From Planoprotostelium fungivorum (taxonomy: Eukaryota; Evosea; Variosea; Cavosteliida; Cavosteliaceae): a stretch of 64,000 nt of DNA. Shown here piece by piece: positions 46,801 through 56,617 of the stretch. Location of the stretch: positions 1-64,000 of the forward strand of contig MDYQ01000051.1 in assembly GCA_003024175.1 (NCBI GenBank). The letters run 5' to 3'. The notes below the pieces were generated by a model. That model saw only the letters and a list, made by a program, of their open reading frames with translations, did no database searches and was not told the DNA's origin. Position 1 is the first letter of the stretch. Each line of letters begins with the position of its first letter. The translations under genes were made by a program, and so were the position numbers.

Positions 46801-49304
46801 GTCCGTCGAATTACAATTCTTCGACATTTCGCATTCGCATTCACGGTGACGTGGCAAGTTTTGATTCGAATTCTTTCTTGAATTCTCTGTCTATCTACAC
46901 CGGTGTAGATGCTTCTAGATTTTCCATCTTAGCGGTGAGTCACCTTCGAAATGAAATCCCGACGAAATTTCAGGTTACGTCCGGCAGTGTCATTGTAGAC
47001 GTAGCCGTGTCCCCCGCCAGCGGTTTCAATCAGATCGCATCGAGTGACGTGACATCCTATCTACAACGAGCCAACCTCCAATCTTTCCAAGCAGTCGGGC
47101 TCAACGTAATGTCTGTCACCGAGATTCCCGCCACTACGGGTGATCCGTCTACAACGAGCCATTCGATTGAAACCTCACAGCGAGCTCTTTTCCTGCGGGA
47201 GCTATCGTTGGTATCGTACTCGGTTCACTGTTTGTCATCATCGTCATCTGCGTCACCTTCTTTCTGTTGTTGAGGAGAAAGAGAGGAAAGAATGGATTGG
47301 CCGACGCTTTTGAAATGGAAGACAGTGAGTTCTCTCTTCATGATCTCCAGATCATCGGATCGATCATCGAGATCATCAGATCGCTCGATCGATCATCGAG
47401 ATCATCATCGCGATCATGATGATCACAAACTGATACATCTCACAGCCATGAACAAGTTGACATTAGAAGGAGTTGAAGTGAAGGAGATGATCGGCAGCGG
47501 CTACTTCGGTCAAGTCTACCGCGGTACCTGGTGATGACCTCACTCCACGTCATCACTGACATCCCTTCAGGAACGGTACGACCGTTGCCCTCAAGACGAT
47601 GAAAGAGGAAGGAAAGATGACAGAAGACAAGAGGTGGAAGGACGAGATCCTCTTGCTGTGGAACATGAACCACCCCAATATCGTTCGACTGTTGGGCATC
47701 CATTCAGAGAAGGATCAGATCTACATGGTGGGAGAGATGGCTCGTTGTAGTTTGACGTGGCATCAGGTGTTGGAGTATGCAGAGTTGGGAGCTTTGGATG
47801 GATTTTTAAGGGACAGGAAGAATGCAAATCGACTGAGTAATAACGATTTATTGTTGATGATATTTTCTCTGGTGAAGGGAATGATGTATCTACAACACAG
47901 GGGTGTCATACACAGAGACCTCGCCACGAGAAACGTGAGTCATGATTTATTCTATTTTATTCTTTTTTCCAATGTCTTTTCATCTGAATGAAACACAGTT
48001 ACTACTGGACAAGTCACTCAACGTCAAGGTGATCCATCTACATCGTTGTAGACGGAATTAATCGTGATAGATCTCTGATTTCGGCATGAGTCGACAAGAG
48101 AATTTTTATCGTTCTGAGAGCAAGGAGATTCCTTATCGTTGGGCTGCCCCTGAAGTTCTCATACGAAGAGAAAGCACCTCTAGAAGTGACGTGTGGTCTT
48201 TTGCTGTCTGCGTGTGGTGAGTCTCTTATTTTATTTCATTTCATTGTTTATTCATCCATCATATTCTTCCCATTTTATCTTGTTTTATTGTTTATTCATT
48301 TATCATCATTGGCTCCTTACATTTTATTTCATTTTATTGTTTTTATTGACGAAATGATAGGGAGATCACTTCATTGGGAAGGAGTGAGTACCTGGTGTGA
48401 CGTGTGATGACGTGTGATGACATCATCACAGTACCTTACGATCATTTGAGCAACAAACAAGTGGCCACATCTGTCACCGAGAAGAATTTGAGACTGAGTC
48501 AACCCCCTCGTTGCCCGGACGACATCTACGAGGTGAAATTTGGACGAAAATTCGAGTTACGTACTGAGGTGATCAGATGATGATCAAGTGCTGGAAGGAT
48601 GATCCGGAGGAGAGACCTTATTTCCCGGAAATTTACCAGGAAATGTTCAACAACTACAACGAGGTATATTCGATCGATACATCTCATCATCACCACCCTA
48701 CACTCTCACTCCACTCATGATCCTCTCCATCACGACCACCTCCGCGATCATCACGATCCAATGATCATCACATGCTCTCTACACCATCATCATCATCTCA
48801 TGCTTCCCATCGCGATTACCATCATCACCGATCGACATGATCCCGATCATCCAACATCATGATGATGATCACTGACATATATAGATCCTCTCCGAACACA
48901 AAGAGAAGGGAGAAGAAGTCAAAGCCGCCACCCTTGCCGCCAACAGCCAGAAGAACCTCCGAAAACCCCCCACGACCCCCCACCTCCCCCCACCCTCCCC
49001 CACCCTCCCACCTCACTACAACTCGCCAAATCGTTCCCTCTCCTTACGCTCCTGCCAGTCCGAGCCCGCCCTCTCTGCCGCCAATTACGTAACGGACGCC
49101 GGCCTCCACCGCAGCCAGTACTCGAGGGGGTCCAATTCTTCTAGCCCATCTACAACGCCGCGGGAGACCGTCAGGAGGGCTCTGAGTCGATTGAGAGAAG
49201 GAGAAGAGTACGAGAGTGTGACAGAAGAGGATGGATTGATGGAGTACGAGTGCTCGCAGTCGGACGTCAGCTTCAACGTTGGAGAAGAGAGTCGAGAGAG
49301 ATAA
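43827..49304 (+). CDS. Leucine-rich-repeat receptor tyrosine kinase
   Basis: ATG 43827 begins a signal peptide (LTFFICLMITMAHG). A plant-type LRR N-terminal cap follows (LADFYHDLNG, then WNNHTNWLGPDPCTYYGIKC), then some twenty 23-24-residue LRRs of the form LxxLDLSxNxLSGxIP, spread over many exons (44000-46700). A membrane helix (AGAIVGIVLGSLFVIIVICV, about 47190-47265) is followed by LRRKRGK. The kinase shows IGSGYFGQVYRG, TVALKTM, HRDLATRNLLL, ISDFGMSR, PYRWAAPEV, SDVWSFAVCVWE and CWKDDPEERP; DLATRN marks a tyrosine-kinase type. All key residues are present. The C-terminal tail is Pro-rich (PPTTPHLPPPSPTLPP), offering SH3-type ligands, and has EEYESV and MEYECS tyrosines, ending at TAA 49302-49304. 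The ectodomain resembles plant and Dictyostelium LRR receptors, while the kinase is of the animal-like tyrosine class. Confidence 0.87.
45581..45630. repeat. Five exact copies of TTTATTTCCT in an intron
   Basis: A perfect 5 x 10-bp array lies in an intron of the LRR receptor kinase. It is an expanded version of the TTTTATTTCATTTTATT tract seen in many introns of this window. Confidence 0.9.
46893..46910. repeat. Perfect 18-bp palindrome ATCTACACCGGTGTAGAT within an exon
   Basis: This exact palindrome lies in coding sequence of the LRR receptor kinase and reads SIYTGVDA. It is a variant of the intronic ATCTACAACGTTGTAGAT motif. Confidence 0.7.
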
Positions 49305-49496
49305 AGATTTTGTGTTCGTGGTGGTTCACCGGTGATGCATGTTCCATGATGTCTTTGGATGTCGTTTCATGATGGAACATTCTTCACGGACATCTTCTGA
49401 TGAGCTTCTTCTTCCATCACAATCTTCTTCGCTCGTCCGCTCAGTTTGTAAAAGAAGAATAAATCGTCACACGTGAACAACAGTTTATTCTCATGT

Positions 49497-50431
49497 CTAA
49501 ACCCAGCTCCATGTGATGCGAACGCGACCGGCGTTGGGGTCGGCGATTCGATTGTAAGCGGCGGGGCTGAGGTCGAGGTCTCCGTGGCGGCACGGTCCAC
49601 ATCGATCTTGGATGACGACGGTGACCTCACCGAGAGGTCCTCTGACTCTGGCCATCTTCTTACAGTTGGGGTTGTTGTTGGGGTTACCGTTGGGGTTGCT
49701 TCCCCACTGATCGCCGTTCTGATTGAAAATGAGATCGAGACGATATGGAGATGGACGATGGTCTTCACCAGAGCTGCAACGAGATCGTTGTCGCCAGCGT
49801 ATGTGCCGCAGGCGCCCAGTCCTGGATTAAAGAAAGTTCCATCACCAGAGAAGGCTGTGAGGATGTAAGTCGTTTGATAGGAGGATAGAGAGAAGAGATG
49901 ATCTCACTGTCGCTGTTGCCATTTCCTCTGCTGATGACTCCTGATGGAACGATTAGAATTTGATGGATATAGGTGTTACACACCAGAGGCTCTGCAGCCA
50001 GTGGGGTTTGTTCCAGGTGATCCAGTCTTCAACCAGCAGCGATCGCCACAGGTATCAAAGGCCCACTGACACAATCAATCATCTTCCATTTGCAATCATA
50101 CTCACAGCTGTGCATTGGTTGTTTCTGAAACATTGAGTTTGACAATCTTCTGGATTGCCTGCAGTTCCTTGGCTCAGATCTTGTCCCGGTCTATCAGTCA
50201 TTTCGATGGGCCCATAAGGTCCGTTTCTGTTGCTGTTTCCGCAGTTCTGTCTGCAGCCCGCTCCACCTGCCCGTCGCATTAGACATCCCTTATATGGTAC
50301 GTCTGCTCACAGTATGAGTCACCCGAACCACAGTAGCCCCACTGAGAACAGCAGGTGCCTGATGCGCAGCCGCAATTCTGAGCGGCGACGATAGACGCTG
50401 CGATGAGAAAGATGACGAGAAGCTTCTGCAT
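49497..50431 (-). CDS. Secreted hevein / PAN-like / double-psi-barrel protein
   Basis: This is a small secreted protein built from three extracellular modules. ATG at 50429-50431 begins a signal peptide (KLLVIFLIAASIVAA). It is followed at once by a hevein-type chitin-binding domain (CGCASGTCCSQWGYCGSGD, completed across an intron by SYCGAGCRQNC), with the aromatic and Ser residues that hold GlcNAc oligomers. Next is a PAN/apple-like Cys-rich block (EDCQTQCFRNNQCTA, then WAFDTCGDRCWLKTG). The C-terminus is a double-psi beta-barrel of the RlpA/expansin/barwin kind (SGDGTFFNPGLGACGTYAGD, RVRGPLGEVTVVIQDRCGPC, DLDLSPAAYNRIADP), ending TWSWV with TAG at 49497. The Asn/Pro-rich insert GNPNNNPNCK sits within the barrel. 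Likely role: binding or loosening chitinous or peptidoglycan walls of prey, or the amoeba's own wall. No catalytic proof. Confidence 0.85.
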
Positions 50432-51134
50432 CGCTGTGATCGGTGTTGAATAAGGTGTGGCTTTTATCGTTCCGTTTCGAACTGGAGTTCGAGGTTTCCG
50501 ACTTAAGGAGATAAGGAGGATGCACGTTGACGTAGAACGCCACGCTTGTTAACGCGGGTGAGGCTTGAGACAAATGAAGACAGAACGGTCACCTCATGTG
50601 CTGACGGCACTTGTCTGCTTCAGACTTGTCTAGTGGATCCTTGATGCATTCTAAGATGTTGCGAACAACAGAGCGGAACCGAAAAACAGAAAAATTAATT
50701 TTTATAACGAAATTTCGTATAGAGGTAGATAAAGCAAATAAAAGCATCAATTCAATGGAACCGATTTATTATTGATCATCTAGGGTGCTCTAGATGATCA
50801 TAATACAGATGGGCAAGCCACACTGGAGGGCACTCAGCGAAAGCACCAGTTCGCCCACGTCTCTGAAGGCACCACGCCACACAGACACTGGAGGATAGGG
50901 ACAACGGAACACAGGGAGGTAGAGGGGGGCAGCGGTTGGCTGATTCAGATGATCTATTTCACACCTCACCATAACCCATCGTTCCCTTCTTGTGTCACGA
51001 CTAAGATGAGAAATGTCACGTGTCTTGTGGAAATGAGAATCTCGTCCATCTGAAAAAAAAGGACAATGAAAAAATTCGCGTCTGGACGGTGATGTGCGAT
51101 CTCTGGATCTTTTCACAATTCACCACGAGCAGCC
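50432..51134. other. Intergenic region with an 11-bp-arm hairpin
   Basis: About 700 bp without a supported gene. It contains a perfect inverted repeat TGATCATCTAG / CTAGATGATCA with a 6-nt loop at 50773-50800, in an A/T-rich setting. A minus-strand open frame at 50790-51116 begins at this hairpin but has no recognisable domain or splice signals. Confidence 0.5.
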
Positions 51135-52893
51135 ATGGCTGTACCCTCTGATGTATGGACAGACATCTTGAAGTATCTACCGACATCTGAGCTCTGTGCG
51201 CCTTGCTTCACCTCTAAGAGCCTTCGTGATTCTGTCTGTCGTCTCATCGACTCTGGGCCCTCCTGCAATAGTCACTGGTGGCGTCACCGCAAACAGCTAC
51301 CAGTAGACAACGAAGAGGTCGTCCAGTGGTGGCTGAGAGAGCTGAGAGAGCCCACGAGAGAGGAAGTGGTAGAAGCGGCAAGAAGAGACAACGTGAAGGT
51401 GCTGGACGTTCTTGGCTGGGACGACACACACCTTTCACCTCGTCACCGAGCCATCATCCGCGGCTATTGGTCGGATAAACTCACACCCTCTTGGAACTGG
51501 AAGGACATCCTAGAAGCAGCGCTGTCGAAAGGGAGCAAGAAGACAATCAGTGCCTGCATCAAGAGGGGACATCCCACCACTGAAGAATCGGACTCCTACG
51601 TCTTTTACAAGTCTCTCGGTGTAAGAGGAGATTTGGAGATCATCCGATGGGTGCTGGAAGGGCATGAGGTAGAGGGACTATCCCCTCTACAATGGCCAAG
51701 CACTGGGGAGTCCAATTCCTTGATGTATTGTGAACTGGGCTATCACGGACACACACACGTCATCACTTGGCTCAAACAGACGAACAAGCTGAGAGTGGAT
51801 GCTGTCCACCAACTGTGAGTCTGTAAAATCGGCATGACATTGAACCGAGAAGGTACCAGGGTGCAGGACGGGCGGGGCGCATGGATGTGATCACGTGGCT
51901 AGTGAGATGTCAACGATACATGACTGGGCTCACTTGACCACAGGAACAGAACGTCAATCCTCCTTCTCATCCTCTCCTTTCCCTGGATGACTTCGTGCAC
52001 TCTATACAAGTGTTTGAGTGGGCTCTGTCGGTGAGATGCGTTACAACAGAAGAAGATCTAAATCTATACAGCATAACGTGATGTCTAACTCTCTACCTGA
52101 ATTGTACAAGCTGGCCTTTGAAGCCGGCTGCAGGAAGGTGAGAGATGCGAGAAGGAGATAGAGTCAGATTCGACAGGTGATGCAGCGCTGCTATGAGATG
52201 CGATACATCCCTCACTCTCATTTGGGAGCAAGTGAACTTGTCTCGCCAACACACGACGATTATGAAGTGAGTCGCACATCATCGTGTGGTCATTCGTGAA
52301 GACGCACAGGTATTTCAACTGGCCATAGATCACGGACTACTAACGAAAGACTCTCGAATCTACATCCATTCTCCAAGCAGCCATCTGGCTATGGTCCAGT
52401 GGCTGCACAGCAGGGGCTCACTCCAAGCAGAGTTGTCAGTCTACCGTCGTGGATCATATCGTTGACTCATCGACGTAGTTTGTGCCACGATGCGATCAAA
52501 CATGACTGCCTTGACGTGTTGAAATGGGCTCTGGACAATGGATATCCCATGCATTTGGATGCCGTCTTCTTTCACGGATCAAAGGAAATGATCGAATGGG
52601 CCCTGGGTGAGAGAGAGTATCTGAAGTGGAGTGACGTACCCACAGATAACAATTTGATCAGCTGGACGGAAGAAAAGATCTATCACAGCCTGCTCGAGCC
52701 AAGAACTGATCATCAGTACATTCTGGCTGTAGAATACCTGCTGCAGAGAAAGTGGAAGAAGAGCGCACAAGAGGTAGAGAAGTGGTTCGACAGAGAGCCC
52801 GGAGACATCACAGTGACATGGCTGGAGGATCTGTGGAAGTACGGACCAGAAGAGGAAAGCCCAAAACGAAAGAGAAACTGTTTTGAAGAATGA
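51135..52893 (+). CDS. F-box-like protein with divergent ankyrin-type repeats
   Basis: ATG 51135 begins an F-box-like helix set (VPSDVWTDILKYLPTSELCA, then CFTSKSLRDSVCRL). F-boxes usually link substrates to SCF ubiquitin ligases. The rest is a chain of degenerate ankyrin-like units with the pattern LEIIRWVLEGHEVEG, THVITWLKQTNKLRV, MDVITWL, IQVFEWALS, LAMVQWLHSRGSL, LDVLKWALDNGYPMHLD and KEMIEWALGEREYL. The pattern V.x.WAL followed by a short loop is common in slime-mould and giant-virus repeat families. Seven or eight exons are joined by GT-AG introns of 41-60 nt, including one near 52434-52480 that switches frame. The end is Lys-rich (SPKRKRNCFEE), TGA at 52893. The F-box call is moderate; the repeats are clear. 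Confidence 0.72.
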
Positions 52894-53294
52894 TTGATGG
52901 GCACCACCCCTGTGTTCTCCTTGTCAATAAAGTCGTAAGAGGATGCTTTACCAAAGAGTCATGGAACGTTCCATGGGGAGGAAGAGCGAGGAAGGCGGTA
53001 ACGCTGAACAGAAGATGATGATGACGATATAGATGATATTGTGAGTGACGATAGAAAAGAATTGAGATATTGGTAATTAAATGTCGTCGGAGTGCTTTGA
53101 TAAATATAAATCAATTCATTTATTTTCCTCAGTTCCTGGTTCTGCCGAGCATCATCAATCGACGACACACCATACATCACGACGACTTTCGTTTACACGT
53201 TCACAATATTCTGTCACGCTCTCGAACAACACGCATCCCATCTTGTCTATAGAATCGACAACGAAGGCGCCAGATCGATATACATACACAGGCG
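52894..53294. other. Intergenic region with 16-bp palindrome
   Basis: No gene is supported here. CATGGAACGTTCCATG is a perfect palindrome at 52960-52975. An AATAAAGT near 52926 could be the polyadenylation signal of the preceding gene. Confidence 0.5.
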
Positions 53295-53996
53295 ATGAAG
53301 AAAGGAAAAGAAAAGAAGTTAACTTCTGTGTCTCTCGAATGCATCATCTGTAAGGTGTGGTTCATATCTACATCGCATTGCAAACTCTGATTGATGTTTA
53401 GGATCAATTTAGTTTTCCAATATTATCTTGTCACTGTGGGAGGAGCTATTGTCAGAATTGCATCTTGGCATGGTTGGACAAGAATGATTCGTGAGGCGTG
53501 TGAACGAAATGCAACGCCCTGACCTCTTAGGTGTCCATTATGTCTACAGAGGATCAAACGCCTTGGACGTAACTGGTCTTTAGAGGGTATAATGGAAGAT
53601 ATGCAGGTGTGACGAGACCTCACCTGACGTCCCTGGTCTGATCTCTGATAGTCTTTCGGTCTCATCAAAGACATCAAGAAATCCGCCAAGCGGTCATTCT
53701 CCATCAAACGAGCCGTTCACACCTCATTCAGATCTCCACCTCAAGATCTCTTCGACATCGATCTCATCTTCCACCCCAGAACGGTCTTAATCATCGTCCT
53801 GACTCTGATGATCTACTTTGTGTGGGAGGGAAAAATGACACCGTGGAGAGGCCTCATGTTTTCCATCGCAGTCAGTTGCATCACATTGGCCGCCATGCGA
53901 TTGAGAAGAGTGATGCTGAGATTCATGATCAGACAACTCAACAACCTCGTCTACTGGCAGAGAGAAGAGAGAATTCTCATCGCCCCACCCATGTAA
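53295..53996 (+). CDS. RING-type membrane protein, probable E3 ubiquitin ligase
   Basis: ATG 53295 opens MKKGKEKKLTSVSLECIICK. Introns are removed at about 53356-53401, 53490-53530 and 53608-53653. The RING reads ECIICKDQF, then LSCHCGRSYCQNCILAWLDK and RCPLCLQRIKRL, giving four Cys pairs. The usual CGHSYC is CGRSYC here, preceded by an extra CH, so the zinc-binding His may be supplied by the neighbouring residue. After a basic linker (KDIKKSAKRSFSIKRAV) come two hydrophobic segments (TVLIIVLTLMIYFVWEG and GLMFSIAVSCITLAAM), then a short basic tail and TAA at 53994-53996. Two membrane helices after the RING suggest an organelle-membrane ligase facing the cytosol. About 175-180 residues. Family not identified. 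Confidence 0.75.
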
Positions 53997-54155
53997 ATAA
54001 TCGATTCGTATCTGTCCGTATTTTGTGCTCTCTCCATCAATCGATGGTGATGACAATGATGATGTATAAATGTGATGATGATGATGATGTCTAAATGTGA
54101 TCATGATGAGACACACATCACGATGAGATCGTCGTTTATTCTTCTAGTCTTACAT

Positions 54156-56412
54156 CTAAGCGGAGGCCTCGTGCAGTGGATTAACACCTCCACTCTCGCT
54201 ACCAACGTACATAGGGTTGTTCTGAACCCCTCCCGCGGCAGCTTGGTTGGCAGCAAAAAAATCGTAACCCTTTTTGGCGCCAAAACCGAGGATGGCGGCA
54301 CCCGCTGCACCACCCACGGCCGCTCCCGCGATGACTCCGGCGGCAATTTTGACAGGAGTGAAGTCGAAGCCCTTGCAGTAGCAGCATCCATCCTGGGTGG
54401 AGTGAGTGTCGTGAAGATGAGGAGTGGTCATCTTCATGAGATGGACGTGGATGATCTTGATCTCATCACATGATCTCACATGTGATGAGATCAAGATGAT
54501 GGGAGATGATCATCATGAGATGGTGACTCACTATGGTAGGATCCTGTCTACAGTCGACACCCTTACAAGTGATGTTCGTTTGCGTCACACCAAACGATGG
54601 ATCGCACGACGTGATCAGGCACGAGTCGTTCAGAGCCGGTTTGAAATCGAGAGCGGTGTAGACACACTCTCCCGTGTTCGGATCACAAGTATCGACGCTG
54701 CATGCGTCACTGTCATCGCACTGAACGTGCGTGATGTTGAGGGTAGGTTTGATGCCGCCGTTGTCTATGCATTGAACGGTGAGGCACTTGTTCTGGGCGA
54801 GTTCATAGTTGTAAGTGAAAGCTGAAGCGTTGAGCTTCAGATCACAATACCAGTGGACACAGCTGGTGTTGGCAGGAACAGTCGAAGTGTACTGAAATTT
54901 CGTCAGGATTGTACGTGGCGGGTTGTAGACTGACCGTGCAGTTACGATCGTCTGCGGTGAATCTGGTTCCAGCAGTTGCTCCAGGTTTGTTGGAGCATCT
55001 CACGGTGCTACACGGCTTCTCTGGGCAAGGAAACTGTACGACGTCAGACTACAACGCGCCAGAAAAATCCCACCAGAGGACACGCTCCCTGGCAGATATT
55101 ATCCGTGGTGGTCAAGCAGCCCTTGTTAGAATCACAGTACGCAGGGTAACACTTGGCGTCGGTGTTGTTGCTCACGCAGGTCTTCTGTGTGATTTGCCAT
55201 CCAACAGAAGGGTCCGGACACTGTGCTGGATTCTGACAGATCGTATTACTCGGCTTCTTCGTCTCCAATCTGACGTCACAATTGTTCTGAGTCTGACCCC
55301 TCGGATCACACTTGTACGTGTAGCATAAATTGTTCTTGCTGTCGCAATTGGATTTGGATGCTGAAGTATCGAGGCGGTAGGTACAGTTGGATGGAATGAG
55401 GACGGCTGTCGTGCAGGCGTCCACCGTTGGGGGTGGCTTACACTCGCATTTTCCCTGGCAGACTCCACAGCCGTCGTATTGGTTGTCGGGGCAGTAGATG
55501 TTCATGGTGGTCTGTAGCTTGAGGTTCGAACGGGCGGATTGTCTCTCGCAGTAGAACATGTCGAAGGGGTACGACCATCCATCTTTCATGGACGATGTGA
55601 AGGGGAGCTCGGAGAGCTTCTTAGACATGCTGGCGGCGCTGTGGATGCCTCCCAAATCGAAAGCGAGTTGGTTGTTGAGGAAGATCCAGAGATCGTCATC
55701 GCCGACGAATGTCAAAGTGGCCGATCGATTGAAGACGAATGCACCATGGGCTTCGACGCAGAATCCGTAGTTGTGATTCTCTTCGATGTTCTGGTTGTTT
55801 CCCCAACCCTGGTTCTCGATGGGGAAGAATGCATTCGTGTCGATGACGTATAGACCGGTGTTCTTGTCGAGATTGAGGGTGAGGTTGTAGTTGATGGGAT
55901 CTTGACCGGCCCAAGAAGAGCTCCACCATCTGATTTCACAGTGTAAATGGGATGTCACTGTTGAAACATGTTCTCACTTGCTGAAGGTGGCGGCGTCTTT
56001 GACTTGGTAAGTGGGACTGGTCTGTCCATTGGGGGCATCACCCTGTGCATACGTAAGTCGAGTCTACGTAAACACCCTCACCTTAATGTAAACCATCTTC
56101 CTGTTCTTGTCCAACGTATCGGCGACCATCTTAGGGTTGGGATCATTCAGACCATATCCCCACCTGTCTTTGTTAGAAATGGACGTATGAATGGGATGAC
56201 ATTCACCTGTTCGTGTACTGCTGAGGCTGGACGGTCTCGTGACAATTGGCCAGCGTCATGAGAGCCTTCTTTCCGTTGGGTGGGTTAGACACCCACTCGT
56301 TCGGGATACAGGGAAAGTAATCGTGGATCACGACCGATAGAGCCATGGTGTCCTCCTGGGCGGCATAAACACCGACAAACAGAACGGCGATGAAGAGACA
56401 GGTGACCCTCAT
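54156..56412 (-). CDS. Fibro-slime (PA14-type) cell-surface protein
   Basis: This type I membrane or secreted protein resembles Dictyostelium fibro-slime/PsiF-type proteins. ATG at 56410-56412 opens a signal peptide (MRVTCLFIAVLFVGVYA). The fibro-slime domain follows: HDYFPCIPNEW near the start, a WGYGLNDPNPKMV segment, NAFFPIENQGWGN, NYGFCVEAHGAFVF, GDDDLWIFLNNQLAFDLGG, then PFDMFYCERQS. After it come Cys-rich units (DGCGVCQGKC; NLCYTYKCDPRGQTQNNC; CYPAYCDSNKGCLTTTDNIC and others), typical of the family's C-terminal repeats. The end has a Gly/Ala-rich hydrophobic helix (VKIAAGVIAGAAVGGAAGAA) and a short tail closing with TAG at 54156. Introns are few. In dictyostelids such proteins act as secreted cell-type inducers or matrix parts. 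Here the role is inferred only from the family. Confidence 0.88.
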
Positions 56413-56617
56413 GTTCGTGTCCTCGAGCGAATGCTCTTCCCTTCCCGGTTCTCAGTCTAGACCTTCTCGAGATGCGCCAATCTGCGAATACTCGCACTGC
56501 TGTGAAAAAGATTCGCAGACATATCGCAGATCGGATAATGTCTTGCCAATGCAAAGTCGATCGATCTTTCGAGAAGGAGCTTCCCCGACGAACTAGACTT
56601 TTATTTCATTTTATTCT

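Noticed and set aside
50790-51116. Minus-strand 108-codon open frame
   Set aside because: No recognisable domain, no splice-linked exons, and its end coincides with the palindrome at 50773-50800.
54072-54473. Plus-strand frame starting with a Met run
   Set aside because: The Met run is an ATG microsatellite, and the rest is antisense to the C-terminal exon of the fibro-slime gene.
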